Assembly (NCBI RefSeq): GCF_029846115.1
Contig: NZ_JARVZZ010000001.1
Location: forward strand, 1,612,001-1,676,000
From: Serratia marcescens
Lineage (GTDB): Bacteria > Pseudomonadota > Gammaproteobacteria > Enterobacterales > Enterobacteriaceae
Direction: 5' to 3'
Length of the DNA: 64,000 bases
Part shown: piece by piece, positions 29,805-41,954 of the stretch
Layout: every line of letters starts with the position of its first letter
How positions within the stretch are numbered: position 1 is the first letter of the stretch
Translations under genes and position numbers: made by a program
Notes under the pieces: model-generated
Told to the model about the DNA's origin: nothing
Databases searched by the model: none
What the model saw: only the letters and a program-made list of their open reading frames with translations

Positions 29805-30971
29805 GTGACCAACATCATTCGTCAATTTTTACGTCAGGAAGCCGCGGGCGGCATCATTCTGATCGCGGCGGCGATCGTCGCCCTGATCATGGCCAACACC
29901 CCGGCGCAGGGGATCTATCAGGCATTCCTTAACCTGCCGGTGATGGTGAAGATTGCTTCGCTGGAGATCGCCAAGCCGCTGCTGCTGTGGATCAACGACG
30001 GCCTGATGGCCATCTTCTTCCTGGTGGTGGGGCTCGAGGTCAAGCGCGAGCTGATGCAAGGCTCGCTGTCCGGGCGCGACAAAGCGGTATTTCCGGCGAT
30101 CGCCGCGCTGGGCGGCATGCTGGCACCGGCGCTGATTTACCTGTTGTTCAACGGCGCGGATGAAGTCACCCGCCAGGGCTGGGCGATCCCGGCCGCGACC
30201 GATATCGCCTTCGCGCTGGGCGTAATGGCGCTGCTGGGCAACCGCGTGCCGACCAGCCTGAAAGTGTTCCTGCTGGCGTTGGCGATTATCGATGACCTGG
30301 GCGTGATTATCATCATCGCGCTGTTCTACACCCACGAAGTGTCGATGGTGGCGCTGGGCGTGGCGGCGGCGGCGACGGTGCTGCTGGCGGTGATGAACTG
30401 GCGTGGCGTGGGTAAAACTTCGCTGTATATGATGGTCGGCCTGGTGTTGTGGGTCGCGATACTCAAGTCCGGGGTGCACGCGACGCTGGCCGGGGTGATC
30501 GTCGGCTTTATGATCCCGCTGAACGTCAAGAAGGGGCCGTCGCCATCGGAAACGCTGGAGCATGAGCTGCACCCTTGGGTCGCGTTTATGATCCTGCCGC
30601 TGTTTGCATTCGCCAACGCCGGGGTTTCTTTGCAGGGCGTATCGCTGGAAGGATTGACGTCGCTGCTGCCGGTAGGGATTGCGGCCGGCTTGTTTATCGG
30701 TAAGCCGCTGGGGATTTTCCTCTTCAGCTTGCTGGCGGTGAAAATGGGCATCGCTCGCTTGCCTGAGGGGATCGGTTTCAAACAGGTGTTTGCCGTTTCG
30801 GTGCTGTGTGGTATTGGTTTCACCATGTCGATTTTCATCGCCTCGCTGGCGTTCGGCGATGCGGATGCGGCGCTCAGCACCTATTCCCGTTTGGGGATCC
30901 TGTTGGGCTCCACCGCGGCGGCGGTGGTAGGGTATGGATTGCTGCGTCTGGCGTTGCCGCGCGTGCGTTAA
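29805..30971 (+). CDS. nhaA: Na+/H+ antiporter NhaA
   Basis: The 388-residue inner-membrane antiporter exports one Na+ (or Li+) for two H+, and is central to salt and alkaline pH tolerance. The ion-binding pair Asp163/Asp164 lies in [10 protein letters not shown] and Asp133 in ATDIAFALG, at the same numbers as in E. coli. The start is GTG 29805 with GGAGAG upstream; E. coli nhaA also uses GTG. A TATACT hexamer lies about 55 bases upstream. Precedes its activator gene nhaR. The hokC region found here in E. coli is missing. Confidence 0.97.
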   Translation: MTNIIRQFLRQEAAGGIILIAAAIVALIMANTPAQGIYQAFLNLPVMVKIASLEIAKPLLLWINDGLMAIFFLVVGLEVKRELMQGSLSGRDKAVFPAIAALGGMLAPALIYLLFNGADEVTRQGWAIPAATDIAFALGVMALLGNRVPTSLKVFLLALAIIDDLGVIIIIALFYTHEVSMVALGVAAAATVLLAVMNWRGVGKTSLYMMVGLVLWVAILKSGVHATLAGVIVGFMIPLNVKKGPSPSETLEHELHPWVAFMILPLFAFANAGVSLQGVSLEGLTSLLPVGIAAGLFIGKPLGIFLFSLLAVKMGIARLPEGIGFKQVFAVSVLCGIGFTMSIFIASLAFGDADAALSTYSRLGILLGSTAAAVVGYGLLRLALPRVR

Positions 30972-31163
30972 TCCTGAATGTGCCCGGTAAGGGCACATAA
31001 TAAAATGGCTGGTCGGAGCTGCGCGGTATAAAATATGTGCAGCTTCGGCCGTTCTTCGTTGGGACTAATGGGGCTATACGTTGTCTGAAGCAGGGAAAGG
31101 AAGTTTGTCGCTCGTCACGGCACACCGTTTGCCGCTGCGAAACGTTGTTAAGGAGAGACGCTC

Positions 31164-32063
31164 GTGAGGATGTCGCATATCAACTTTAATCACCTTTACT
31201 ATTTCTGGCAGGTCTGCAAGGCCGGTTCCGTGGTCGGTGCCGCCGAAGCGTTGTTTTTGACGCCGCAAACCATTACCGGCCAGATCAAAGCGCTGGAAGA
31301 GCGGTTGGACGGCAAGCTGTTCAAACGCCAGGGGCGCGGGTTGGTGCCTTCGGAGTTGGGGCAGTTGGTGTTCCGCTATGCCGACAAGATGTTTATGCTC
31401 AGCCAGGAAATGCTGGATATCGTCAACTACCGTAAAGAGTCGAACCTGCTGTTCGACGTCGGCGTGGCGGACGCGCTGTCGAAGCGTCTGGTCAGCCAGG
31501 TGTTGGAAACGGCGGTGGTGGTGGACAACGAACAGATCCACCTGCGCTGTTTTGAATCGACGCACGAGATGCTGTTGGAGCAGCTCAGCCAGCACAAGCT
31601 GGATATGATCCTGTCGGATTGCCCGGTGGACTCCAGCCAGCAGGAAGGGTTGTTCTCGCTGAAGCTGGGCGAGTGCGGCATCAGCTTCTTCTGTCGCCAG
31701 CCGGCGCCGGAGCTGCCGTTCCCGGCTTGTCTGGAGCAGCGCAAACTGCTGATCCCCGGCCGCCGCTCGATGCTGGGGCGCAAGCTGCTCAACTGGTTCA
31801 ATACGCAGGGCATTCAGGTGGAGATTTTGGGCGAGTTCGACGATGCGGCGCTGATGAAGGCCTTCGGCATGTACCACAATGCGATCTTCGTGGCGCCGAC
31901 GCTGTATGCGCAGGATACCTACAACGATGACAACGTGGTGGAGATTGGGCGCATTGACAGCGTGCAGGAGGAGTATTACATCATCTTTGCCGAGCGCATG
32001 ATCCAGCATCCGGCGGTGCAGCGCGTATGCAACAAAGACTTCTCGGCGCTGTTTTCCTGCTAG
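31164..32063 (+). CDS. nhaR: Transcriptional activator NhaR (LysR family)
   Basis: A 299-residue LysR-type regulator that activates nhaA in response to Na+ (and, in E. coli, pgaABCD and osmC). The N-terminal HTH (about 8-65) contains [35 protein letters not shown] is highly typical. GTG 31164 with AAGGAGA seven bases upstream gives MRMSHIN, which aligns with MSMSHIN of E. coli; ATG 31170 is the alternative. Confidence 0.96.
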   Translation: MRMSHINFNHLYYFWQVCKAGSVVGAAEALFLTPQTITGQIKALEERLDGKLFKRQGRGLVPSELGQLVFRYADKMFMLSQEMLDIVNYRKESNLLFDVGVADALSKRLVSQVLETAVVVDNEQIHLRCFESTHEMLLEQLSQHKLDMILSDCPVDSSQQEGLFSLKLGECGISFFCRQPAPELPFPACLEQRKLLIPGRRSMLGRKLLNWFNTQGIQVEILGEFDDAALMKAFGMYHNAIFVAPTLYAQDTYNDDNVVEIGRIDSVQEEYYIIFAERMIQHPAVQRVCNKDFSALFSC

Positions 32064-32085
32064 CGGTTCACTGAACGCAGGGCGT

Positions 32086-32114
32086 AAAAAAACCGGCCTG
32101 AGCCGGTTTTTTTA
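32086..32114. terminator. Bidirectional terminator between nhaR and rpsT
   Basis: AAAACCGGC pairs with GCCGGTTTT around CTGA, with A-run upstream and T-run downstream, serving both convergent genes. Confidence 0.9.
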
Positions 32115-32134
32115 TCAAGCAGATAACGAAATGC

Positions 32135-32398
32135 TTATTGCATTGCGTTGATGCGTGCAGTCAGGTTTGACTTATGACGCGCTGCTTTGTTTTTGTGGAT
32201 CAGGCCTTTAGCTGCCTGACGGTCCACCAGTGGCTGCATTACCAGGAATGCAGTTTGTGCTGCTTCTTTGTCGCCAGCTGCGATAGCTGCGTCTACCTTC
32301 TTGATGAAGGTACGCACCATTGAGCGACGGCTAGCGTTATGCTTGCGGCGTTTCTCAGACTGTACGGCGCGTTTCTTAGCTGATTTGATATTAGCCAA
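32135..32398 (-). CDS. rpsT: 30S ribosomal protein S20
   Basis: An 87-residue basic protein that binds the 5' domain of 16S rRNA early in 30S assembly. [20 protein letters not shown] at the N-terminus is invariant in enterobacteria. The start codon is TTG (UUG), as in E. coli, where the weak start allows S20 to repress its own translation. Codon use is highly biased. Transcribed alone, divergent from ribF. Confidence 0.98.
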   Translation of the reverse strand: MANIKSAKKRAVQSEKRRKHNASRRSMVRTFIKKVDAAIAAGDKEAAQTAFLVMQPLVDRQAAKGLIHKNKAARHKSNLTARINAMQ

Positions 32399-32788
32399 GG
32401 TCCAACTCCCAAATATATTCTATTGAGGACAATTCAAAGGCCGAGGAATATGCCCTTTTAGCCTTCGTTTGTCAATGGATTTGTGCAAATAAGCGCCGTT
32501 TGTACAGGCGGCACTCGCTACGTTGTGATGGCGCAGGATTTTACCAGCTTCGCTCTTGGGAATACAGTGTTTCGCGAGAAAATTCGCCAATGTTTTGCCG
32601 CGGCGGATGCAAGCCGTTGGCCACGGTCGAGAATCGGCCCGGCGGCGCCGGATAAACTGCGGCGAAGCCGTTTCACGCACAGATTATCTCCGGTATGGTA
32701 TGTCTATTACATAAAGGCACCAATCGCGGGTTAACCTTACCGGCTGTACAAGGTATAATCCGCCGATTTCCACTGTTTTGAGCCAGCT
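32399..32788. other. Divergent intergenic region rpsT/ribF
   Basis: 390 bases between divergent rpsT and ribF. Two open frames here (83 and 86 codons) are antisense to each other and resemble nothing I know. It contains the ribF promoter at 32731-32759; the rpsT promoters should lie on the other strand but were not resolved. Confidence 0.45.
32731..32759 (+). promoter_or_regulatory. ribF-ileS operon promoter
   Basis: A perfect TATAAT (32754-32759) with TTAACC (32731-32736) 17 bases upstream. The transcript would start about 23 bases ahead of the ribF ATG. Confidence 0.65.
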
Positions 32789-33727
32789 ATGGAGCTAATT
32801 CGCGGCATTCACAATATCCGGGCGCGCCACCATGGTTGCGTGCTCACCATCGGCAACTTCGACGGCGTGCATCGCGGTCATCAGGCGTTGCTGGAGCAGT
32901 TGAAGCAAGAAGGGCAACGCCTCGGGCTGCCGGTGATGGTCATGATCTTTGAGCCGCAGCCGCTGGAGATGTTCGCCGCAGACAAGGCGCCGGCCCGCTT
33001 GACGCGCTTGCGCGACAAGGCCAACTATCTGGCGCAGGCGGGCGTCGATTACCTGCTGTGCGTCAAGTTCGATCCGCGTTTTGCCGCCAACACCGCACAG
33101 GCGTTCGTCGCCGAGCTGCTGGTGGAAAAACTGGGCGTCAAATTCCTGATGGTTGGGGATGATTTTCGCTTTGGCGCCGGGCGCCAGGGCGATTTCCCGC
33201 TATTGCAGCAGGCCGGAAAAGAGTACGGCTTCGAAGTGGTCAGCACCCCGACCTTCCGCGAAGGCGATCGGCGCATCAGCAGCACCGCGATCCGCACCGC
33301 GCTGAGCGAGGACGATCTGCCGTTGGCGGAGACCTTGCTGGGCCACCGGTACAGCATTTCCGGGCGCGTGGTGCACGGCGATGAACTGGGCCGCACCATC
33401 GGCTTTCCGACCGCCAACCTGCCGCTCAAGCGCCTGGTGGCGCCGGTGAAAGGGGTGTATGCGGTGGAGGTGTACGGCCTGGGGCCGCAGCCGCTGCCGG
33501 GCGTGGCCAATATCGGTACGCGCCCGACCGTCGCCGGCGTGCGCCAGCAGCTGGAAGTGCATCTGCTGGATGTCACAATGGATCTTTATGGGCGCCATAT
33601 TGAGGTGGTGCTTCGCGCAAAATTGCGCAATGAACAACGGTTTGCTTCGCTCGATGCCCTGAAGCAGCAAATCGCCAATGATGTGGTGACGGCCCGGAAG
33701 TTCTTCGGGTTAAAAACACTGGTTTAA
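32789..33727 (+). CDS. ribF: Bifunctional riboflavin kinase / FAD synthetase
   Basis: A 312-residue enzyme that phosphorylates riboflavin to FMN and adenylylates FMN to FAD. The N-terminal nucleotidyltransferase domain (about 15-165) has TIGNFDGVHRGH (20-31). The C-terminal kinase domain (about 185-305) has HGDELGRTIGFPTANL. First gene of ribF-ileS-lspA-fkpB-ispH, but a repeat of about 127 bases separates it from ileS. Confidence 0.97.
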   Translation: MELIRGIHNIRARHHGCVLTIGNFDGVHRGHQALLEQLKQEGQRLGLPVMVMIFEPQPLEMFAADKAPARLTRLRDKANYLAQAGVDYLLCVKFDPRFAANTAQAFVAELLVEKLGVKFLMVGDDFRFGAGRQGDFPLLQQAGKEYGFEVVSTPTFREGDRRISSTAIRTALSEDDLPLAETLLGHRYSISGRVVHGDELGRTIGFPTANLPLKRLVAPVKGVYAVEVYGLGPQPLPGVANIGTRPTVAGVRQQLEVHLLDVTMDLYGRHIEVVLRAKLRNEQRFASLDALKQQIANDVVTARKFFGLKTLV

Positions 33728-33730
33728 TCG

Positions 33731-33857
33731 TTTACCCTAAACAATTCGAGTTGCATCGCGGCGGCAACCGCGCGAACCCCGATGAGCTTGCACTGGCAAG
33801 TGATTCGGGTAAGAAAGGGCGGCCGACAAAGATGCAGCTTGAAGTGTGACGGGTAAA
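33731..33857. repeat. Imperfect palindromic intergenic repeat (MITE-like) between ribF and ileS
   Basis: The ends are inverted copies: TTTACCC...ATTCGAGTTGCATC on the left and GATGCAGCTTGAAGTGTGACGGGTAAA on the right, in part. The middle holds a small hairpin CTTGCACTGGCAAG followed by TGATTCGGGT. I recognise the pattern from intergenic repeats common in Serratia, Yersinia and relatives, but cannot name the family with certainty. It accounts for nearly all of the 156-base ribF-ileS gap. Confidence 0.75.
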
Positions 33858-33883
33858 TAGCCGAAAACGGAAACGAGAATCTC

Positions 33884-36700
<2,817 letters not shown>

Positions 36701-36713
36701 GAATTCGCGCCTG

Positions 36714-37223
36714 ATGAGTAAATCAATTTGTTCGACCGGCCTGCGTTGGCTGTGGGTTGTGGTGGCGGTGCTGGCGCTGGATTTCGGCAGCAAGCAGTGG
36801 ATCCTCGCTAACTTTACGCTGGGCCAGTCCCAGCCGTTGATCCCGTCGTTCAACCTGTTTTACGCGCGCAACTACGGCGCTGCGTTTAGCTTCCTCGCCG
36901 ACCATGGCGGCTGGCAGCGCTGGTTCTTCGCCGGCATCGCCATCGCCATCGTTGCGGTGCTGCTGGTGATGATGTACCGCAGCGCGGCGCAGCAGAAGCT
37001 GAACAACATCGCCTATGCCTTTATTATCGGCGGGGCGCTGGGCAATCTGTTCGATCGCCTGTGGCACGGTTTCGTAGTCGATTTCATCGACTTCTACGTC
37101 GGTGACTGGCACTACCCGACCTTCAATCTGGCGGACAGCTTTATCTGCGTGGGCGCGGCGATGATCGTGCTGGAAGGTTTCCTGTCGCCGGCGAACAAAG
37201 GCGCAAAGAGTAAAGGTGAGTAA
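36714..37223 (+). CDS. lspA: Prolipoprotein signal peptidase (signal peptidase II)
   Basis: A 169-residue inner-membrane aspartyl protease with four helices that cleaves the signal peptide of lipid-modified prolipoproteins. The motifs [11 protein letters not shown] and [19 protein letters not shown], the latter with an active-site Asp, are intact. ATG 36714 is preferred; the open frame starts 14 codons earlier inside ileS. Its substrates include YfiB of this window. Confidence 0.97.
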   Translation: MSKSICSTGLRWLWVVVAVLALDFGSKQWILANFTLGQSQPLIPSFNLFYARNYGAAFSFLADHGGWQRWFFAGIAIAIVAVLLVMMYRSAAQQKLNNIAYAFIIGGALGNLFDRLWHGFVVDFIDFYVGDWHYPTFNLADSFICVGAAMIVLEGFLSPANKGAKSKGE

Positions 37224-37224
37224 T

Positions 37225-37695
37225 ATGACGGCTCAGGTTATCAGTGACAGCGCGGTGCTGGTTCACTTTACGCTGAAACTGGAAGACGGTTCGACCGCCG
37301 AATCCACCCGCAACAGCGGCAAGCCGGCGCTGTTCCGCCTGGGTGACGGCAGCCTGTCGGCGCCGCTGGAAGCGCAACTGCTCGGCCTGCGCGCGGGCGA
37401 CAAGTGCGCCTTTACCCTGCAGCCGGAAGCGGCGTTCGGCGCGGAGAACCCGGATTTGGTCCAGTTCTTCTCGCGCCGCGACTTCGCGGAAACCGGCGTG
37501 CCGGACGTGGGCACCATCATGCTGTTTACCGCCATCGACGGCAGTGAAATGCCCGGCGTGGTGCGCGCGGTGGCGGAGGATTCAATCACCGTTGATTTCA
37601 ACCATCCGCTGGCGGGCCATCCGGTGACCTTCGATATTGAAGTGCTGGAGATCGATCCGCAGCAGGAGGAGACGCATGCAAATATTGCTGGCTAA
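37225..37695 (+). CDS. fkpB: FKBP-type peptidyl-prolyl isomerase FkpB (SlpA)
   Basis: A 156-residue SlyD-like FKBP with an inserted chaperone flap. [20 protein letters not shown] and [20 protein letters not shown] are family motifs. The start at ATG 37225 gives an N-terminus of the same length as in E. coli FkpB (SAVLVHF at 9-15). It lies one base after lspA, and its end overlaps ispH by 20 bases. The C-terminus is a few residues longer than in E. coli. Confidence 0.95.
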   Translation: MTAQVISDSAVLVHFTLKLEDGSTAESTRNSGKPALFRLGDGSLSAPLEAQLLGLRAGDKCAFTLQPEAAFGAENPDLVQFFSRRDFAETGVPDVGTIMLFTAIDGSEMPGVVRAVAEDSITVDFNHPLAGHPVTFDIEVLEIDPQQEETHANIAG

Positions 37696-38629
37696 CCCGC
37701 GCGGCTTCTGCGCCGGGGTTGATCGTGCGATCAGCATCGTGGAACGCGCGCTGGAATTGTATGGCGCGCCGATCTACGTGCGGCATGAAGTGGTGCACAA
37801 CCGCTACGTGGTCGACAGCCTGCGTGAGCGCGGCGCCGTGTTTATCGAAGAGATCGCCGAGGTGCCGGACGGCTCTATCCTGATCTTCTCGGCGCACGGC
37901 GTTTCTCAGGCGGTGCGCGCCGAAGCCAAGGCGCGCGATCTGACCATGCTGTTCGACGCCACTTGCCCGCTGGTGACCAAGGTGCATATGGAAGTAGCGC
38001 GCGCCAGCCGCCGCGGTACCGAAGCGATCCTGATCGGCCACGCCGGGCATCCGGAAGTGGAAGGCACCATGGGCCAGTACAGCAACCCGAAGGGCGGCAT
38101 GTATCTGGTCGAATCGCCGGAAGACGTGTGGAAGCTGCAGGTGAAAGACGAAAACAACCTGTGCTTCATGACGCAGACCACGCTGTCGGTTGATGATACC
38201 TCGGACGTGATCGACGCGCTGCGTCAGCGCTTCCCGAGCATTATCGGCCCGCGCAAGGATGATATTTGTTACGCCACCACCAACCGTCAGGAAGCGGTGC
38301 GTAACCTGGCCGGCGATGCGGACGTGGTGCTGGTGGTGGGGTCGAAGAACTCCTCCAACTCCAACCGTCTGGCGGAACTGGCGCAGCGCGTCGGCAAACC
38401 GGCTTATCTGATCGATTCGGCGGCGGATATTCAGGAAGGCTGGCTGAGCGAAGCGCGCAATATCGGCGTTACCGCCGGCGCCTCTGCGCCGGACGTGCTG
38501 GTGCAGGAGGTGATCTCTCGCCTGAAAGCGCTGGGGGGCCTGGACGTGCATGAAATCAGCGGGCGTGAAGAGAACATCGTGTTTGAAGTGCCTAAAGAGC
38601 TGCGCGTGGATGTTCGGCAGATAGACTGA
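37676..38629 (+). CDS. ispH: 4-hydroxy-3-methylbut-2-enyl diphosphate reductase IspH
   Basis: A 317-residue iron-sulfur enzyme, the last step of the MEP isoprenoid pathway, giving IPP and DMAPP. Cluster ligands include Cys12 in [12 protein letters not shown], the Cys in [11 protein letters not shown] and the Cys in [16 protein letters not shown] 37676 follows GGAGGAGACGC inside the end of fkpB. Last gene of the operon, followed by a terminator. Essential. Confidence 0.98.
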   Translation: MQILLANPRGFCAGVDRAISIVERALELYGAPIYVRHEVVHNRYVVDSLRERGAVFIEEIAEVPDGSILIFSAHGVSQAVRAEAKARDLTMLFDATCPLVTKVHMEVARASRRGTEAILIGHAGHPEVEGTMGQYSNPKGGMYLVESPEDVWKLQVKDENNLCFMTQTTLSVDDTSDVIDALRQRFPSIIGPRKDDICYATTNRQEAVRNLAGDADVVLVVGSKNSSNSNRLAELAQRVGKPAYLIDSAADIQEGWLSEARNIGVTAGASAPDVLVQEVISRLKALGGLDVHEISGREENIVFEVPKELRVDVRQID

Positions 38630-38650
38630 CATATGCCGGTGGATGACAAC

Positions 38651-38677
38651 GGGGAGCTTAGGCTTCCCTTTTTTTTG
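38651..38677 (+). terminator. ispH operon terminator
   Basis: GGGGAGC pairs with GCTTCCC (one G-U pair) around TTAG, followed by eight T. Confidence 0.82.
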
Positions 38678-38902
38678 GAAAACGTGCCGCATAAAAAAAT
38701 AACACTTCATGCATATTCAAATTTTCTGCTAACTAAAGTCAAATTTATTCTGAGTATTTGAAGTAACATCGGTGTGATTAATTATATAGGCTGGCGAAAA
38801 GTCATTAATAAGAATATCATTAGGCTGCAATCTAAATAGGGCCCGGTGTTGGCAAGGTGATTACAATAATTACAATAATAGATGTTGCAGATGTTTCTTA
38901 TT

Positions 38903-39829
38903 TTATTCCTGCCGAATATGTTCTACGGCGGTTAATCCCTTCTCCTGCAAATAGAGTTTCATATGTTCCAGCAACCGTCTGACTTTTAATGGCTGGATCT
39001 CCCTGCGCGGCATAATGGCATAGCAATTAATTTCCGGTAACCGCCAATCGGGTAATATTTCAATCAATTCACCGCTGCGCAATTCACGTTCAACGTTGGC
39101 GAAGAAATTGCGAATGATACCCTTGCCGGTCAGCGCCAACTCCTTCATCGCCATACCGCTGTTGGTGAACAAACGCCCGGTCATGCGCATGCGGTGTTCA
39201 CCGCCGTTGCGATGGATAAGACGGACAAACTGCGGGTTGCCGAGCGGCGTAAAGGTCACCCAGTGGTGATGGCTCAGCGCCTGCGGCGAATCCGGCACGC
39301 CGTGGTGTGCCAGGTAGGCCGGCGAGGCGCACAACACTTCGCGGCAGCGCGCCAGCCGCGTGGAAACGTAGCTGGAGTCGGCCAGCACGCCGCCGCGTAT
39401 CGCCAGATCGATGCGTTGCGCGATCAGGTCTATCTTCTCATCGTGGATCTCCAGCCGCAGCGTGAGCCGAGGATGCTCGTCGAGAAAGCTTTGCAGCGCC
39501 GGCACCAGATAGTGAGTGGCGAATTCGGTGGAGGTGGCGACGCGCAGTTCGCCGACCAGCTCGCCGCGCAATGCGGCGATCCGTTGTTGGCCACGTTCGG
39601 CGGCGTGGATCATCAGCAGGCAATCCTCATAAAAACACAATCCTGCTTCGGTCAGACTCAATGAACGCGTCGATCGCAGCAGTAATTGAATGCCCAGATG
39701 CTCCTCCAGCTGGCGAATATGTTGGCTGACGGCGGAGGTCGTCATGCCCAATTCTTTTGCCGCCATGCTGAATGCGCCGCAATCGACCACTTTTGAGAAA
39801 ATGGCCATGCGTTTTAAAATATTGCTCAT
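38903..39829 (-). CDS. LysR family regulator divergent from the isonitrile cluster
   Basis: A 308-residue LysR-type regulator. The winged HTH (about 4-62) contains FSMAAKELGMTTSAVSQHIR and the usual LRSTRSLSLTEAG wing. The effector domain (about 90-300) belongs to the CrgA/DsdC-like group often annotated as regulators of aromatic or secondary metabolism. It is divergent from isnA with 191 bases between, so it is the probable local regulator of isnA-isnB-GT. The ligand is unknown. No such gene lies between ispH and dapB in E. coli. Confidence 0.9.
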   Translation of the reverse strand: MSNILKRMAIFSKVVDCGAFSMAAKELGMTTSAVSQHIRQLEEHLGIQLLLRSTRSLSLTEAGLCFYEDCLLMIHAAERGQQRIAALRGELVGELRVATSTEFATHYLVPALQSFLDEHPRLTLRLEIHDEKIDLIAQRIDLAIRGGVLADSSYVSTRLARCREVLCASPAYLAHHGVPDSPQALSHHHWVTFTPLGNPQFVRLIHRNGGEHRMRMTGRLFTNSGMAMKELALTGKGIIRNFFANVERELRSGELIEILPDWRLPEINCYAIMPRREIQPLKVRRLLEHMKLYLQEKGLTAVEHIRQE

Positions 39830-39958
39830 AGTTTGTTAAGCACAACTTAACCAAGATTGTGAATTATACGGGCTAATAATATAGCACCATCTCTTCTATA
39901 TTGCCTGAAGCATATAAACGCCGGGCTGATTATTATTTTGCAGGGATTTTTTCTCTTT

Positions 39959-39988
39959 TTGATAAATCTTATTGCGCTTATCAATAAT
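39959..39988 (+). promoter_or_regulatory. Putative promoter/operator of the isonitrile cluster
   Basis: TTGATAA (39959-39965) and TTATCAA (39978-39984) form a perfect 7-base inverted repeat with 12 bases between. TTGATA and AATAAT (39983-39988) also make a -35/-10 pair at 18 bases, so a bound regulator would cover the promoter. This AT-rich gap contrasts with the GC-rich genes. Confidence 0.45.
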
Positions 39989-40020
39989 ACACCCGCGCCA
40001 CATCGCAACAGGAGCTCATT

Positions 40021-40986
40021 GTGGACAGCGCTCAGAAAGAAGAAATATCGTTAAAGATCCTACGTGAATTATTGCAATACCGCCGCCGTTTCCCCGGCGA
40101 CGACACCTCGATCGCCGAAGAAGAGCGGCGGGTCACTCAGGTGCAATTGCCGCGCATTCGGGCATTCATCGAAAACGAGCAACGTATCGAATTCGTGCTG
40201 CCGGCCTTTCCCACCAAGTCGCCCAACACCAACAAGGTGATCGGTGCGGTGCCGGACATGGCGGAGCGGCTGTCGCTGATCTTCCTCAACTCGCTGTGCC
40301 AGCGCATTCAGCTCTATTACCCGCCGGGGGCGCATATCGTTATCTGCTCCGATGGCCACGTGTTCGGCGATCTGATCCGCGTCAGCGACGACGCGATCAA
40401 CCACTATCAGCGTGAGATTGAAAGCCTGCTGCATGAAGTGGGCGCGACGCACCTGAGCGTGTTTAACCTCGGCGACGTCAAAGGCCTGGCGGAGCATACC
40501 GATGATTACGATCTGCTGCGCCGGCTGTTGGTGGAGGGCTACGCCGAATCGGAAGAGGCGATCAAGCAACAGCTGATGCAGGACGAACAGGGCCTCTTGC
40601 TGTACCGCGCCATCACGCGTTTCCTGTATGAAGACAGCCAACTGCCGGGCTACAGTGGTTCCAACGCCGCGCTGCAGAAAGACGCCAAGCAGCGCGCCTG
40701 CGGGGTGATCCAACGCAGCTGGGCCTGGGGCAACCTGCTGGCGCAGCATTTTCCGGCGGCGATCCGCCTGTCGATTCACCCGCAGCCGGTCGACAGCCTG
40801 AAAATGGGCATCCACATGATGCCGACCAAAGACGACTGGCTGACGCCGTGGCACGGTGTGGCGGCCAACGTGAACGGCCAGTTCGTGTTGATGAAGCGTA
40901 AAGACGCGCAGAGCCTGGACGGCGAACTGGTGGAAATCCGCGGCACGCCGAGCCATTACCTGATCGAACAACCGCAGGTGGCCTGA
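40021..40986 (+). CDS. isnA: Isonitrile (isocyanide) synthase, PvcA/IsnA family
   Basis: A 321-residue member of the DIT1/PvcA family. These enzymes convert the amino group of an aromatic amino acid (tyrosine or tryptophan) to an isonitrile, with the carbon coming from ribulose 5-phosphate. Family segments seen are PAFPTKSPNT (61-70), HIVICSDGHVFGDLIR (105-120), AIRLSIHPQP (247-256) and TPWHGVAA (275-282). The start is GTG 40021 with AGGAG eight bases before it. It is first of three co-directional genes and followed by a terminator-like hairpin before isnB. Tyrosine as substrate is inferred from rhabduscin-type neighbours, not shown. Confidence 0.92.
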   Translation: MDSAQKEEISLKILRELLQYRRRFPGDDTSIAEEERRVTQVQLPRIRAFIENEQRIEFVLPAFPTKSPNTNKVIGAVPDMAERLSLIFLNSLCQRIQLYYPPGAHIVICSDGHVFGDLIRVSDDAINHYQREIESLLHEVGATHLSVFNLGDVKGLAEHTDDYDLLRRLLVEGYAESEEAIKQQLMQDEQGLLLYRAITRFLYEDSQLPGYSGSNAALQKDAKQRACGVIQRSWAWGNLLAQHFPAAIRLSIHPQPVDSLKMGIHMMPTKDDWLTPWHGVAANVNGQFVLMKRKDAQSLDGELVEIRGTPSHYLIEQPQVA

Positions 40987-41003
40987 GGCCGCTGCGGGCT
41001 TTT

Positions 41004-41031
41004 GCCCCCGATATCCTGCGGGGGCTTTTTT
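41004..41031 (+). terminator. Intrinsic terminator between isnA and isnB
   Basis: GCCCCC (41004-41009) pairs with GGGGGC (41020-41025) over a ten-base loop, followed by six T. It lies inside an otherwise contiguous gene cluster, so it probably lowers, rather than stops, isnB and GT expression. Confidence 0.75.
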
Positions 41032-41081
41032 GACGGCACGTTGCCGTGTGAGCAGCACATTCGATGCAAGGAGAATCACCG

Positions 41082-41945
41082 ATGAACAACCAACCGCTTA
41101 ATTGCCATATTCAACCGAATACCCCGTTTGGCGCGATCCTGACGCCGCAGCATCCGGGGCAAAAGATCGGCGAACTGCCGGTGGCGGCGCTGCGGGCGCT
41201 GGCGCAGGAACATCACTTGCTGGTGCTGCGTGGATTCGACTCCGGTTTCAGCGAGGCGGAAGTCCTGACTCGCTACGCCGAGCAGTGGGGCGAGATCATG
41301 ATGTGGCCGTTCGGTGCGGTGCTGGACGTGAAGGAGCATCCGGACGCCAAAGATCATATTTTCGACAGCAGCTACGTCCCGCTGCATTGGGATGGCATGT
41401 ATAAGCCGACCATCCCCGAGTTCCAGCTGTTCCACTGCGTGGCGGCGCCGTCGCAGGACGAAGGCGGGTGCACTACTTTCGTCGATACCACGCGGCTGTT
41501 GGCCAATGCGGATGAAGCGCTGCTGGATCAGTGGCTGTCGGTGTCGATCACCTACCGCATCAAGCAGGTGGTGCATTACGGCGGCGAAGTCTGTTCGCCA
41601 CTGGTGGTGCAGCACCCGAACGGCAGGGGGTTGATCATGCGCTACAATGAACCGCCGACGGAGGGGAAAAAATTCCTCAATCAGCATGCGCTGGAATATC
41701 ACGGCGTGCCGGAACAACAGCAGGAACAGTTCCATCACACTCTGCAGCAGCACCTGTACGATCCGCATCACTATTATGCCCATCAGTGGCAGCAGGGCGA
41801 CGTGGTGGTGGCGGACAACTTCTCGCTGCTGCACGGCCGTGAGGGTTTTACCGCCCGTTCCGCGCGTCATTTGCAGCGCGTGCATATTCAGAGCAACCCG
41901 GTGTGCGCCAATCTGGCGCTGAAGCCGGCCAACGCAGAAGCGTAA
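41082..41945 (+). CDS. isnB: Fe(II)/2-oxoglutarate oxygenase, PvcB/IsnB family
   Basis: A 287-residue TauD-like oxygenase. The iron ligands are His102 and Asp104 in PLHWDGMY and His251 in LLHGREGF, with Arg262 or Arg266 placed to bind 2-oxoglutarate. PvcB/IsnB enzymes oxidatively decarboxylate or desaturate the isonitrile amino acid to a vinyl isonitrile or a related product. ATG 41082 follows AAGGAGAATCACCG; the frame opens six codons earlier. It lies 95 bases after isnA, with a hairpin between, and 9 bases before the glycosyltransferase. Confidence 0.92.
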   Translation: MNNQPLNCHIQPNTPFGAILTPQHPGQKIGELPVAALRALAQEHHLLVLRGFDSGFSEAEVLTRYAEQWGEIMMWPFGAVLDVKEHPDAKDHIFDSSYVPLHWDGMYKPTIPEFQLFHCVAAPSQDEGGCTTFVDTTRLLANADEALLDQWLSVSITYRIKQVVHYGGEVCSPLVVQHPNGRGLIMRYNEPPTEGKKFLNQHALEYHGVPEQQQEQFHHTLQQHLYDPHHYYAHQWQQGDVVVADNFSLLHGREGFTARSARHLQRVHIQSNPVCANLALKPANAEA

Positions 41946-41954
41946 AGGAGCATT

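Noticed and set aside
32420..32734. Two overlapping antisense frames between rpsT and ribF.
   Set aside because: They are mutual shadows in a divergent promoter region and lack start signals.
38630..38902. AT-rich 3' region after ispH considered for a small RNA.
   Set aside because: Beyond the ispH terminator no promoter plus terminator pair could be found.
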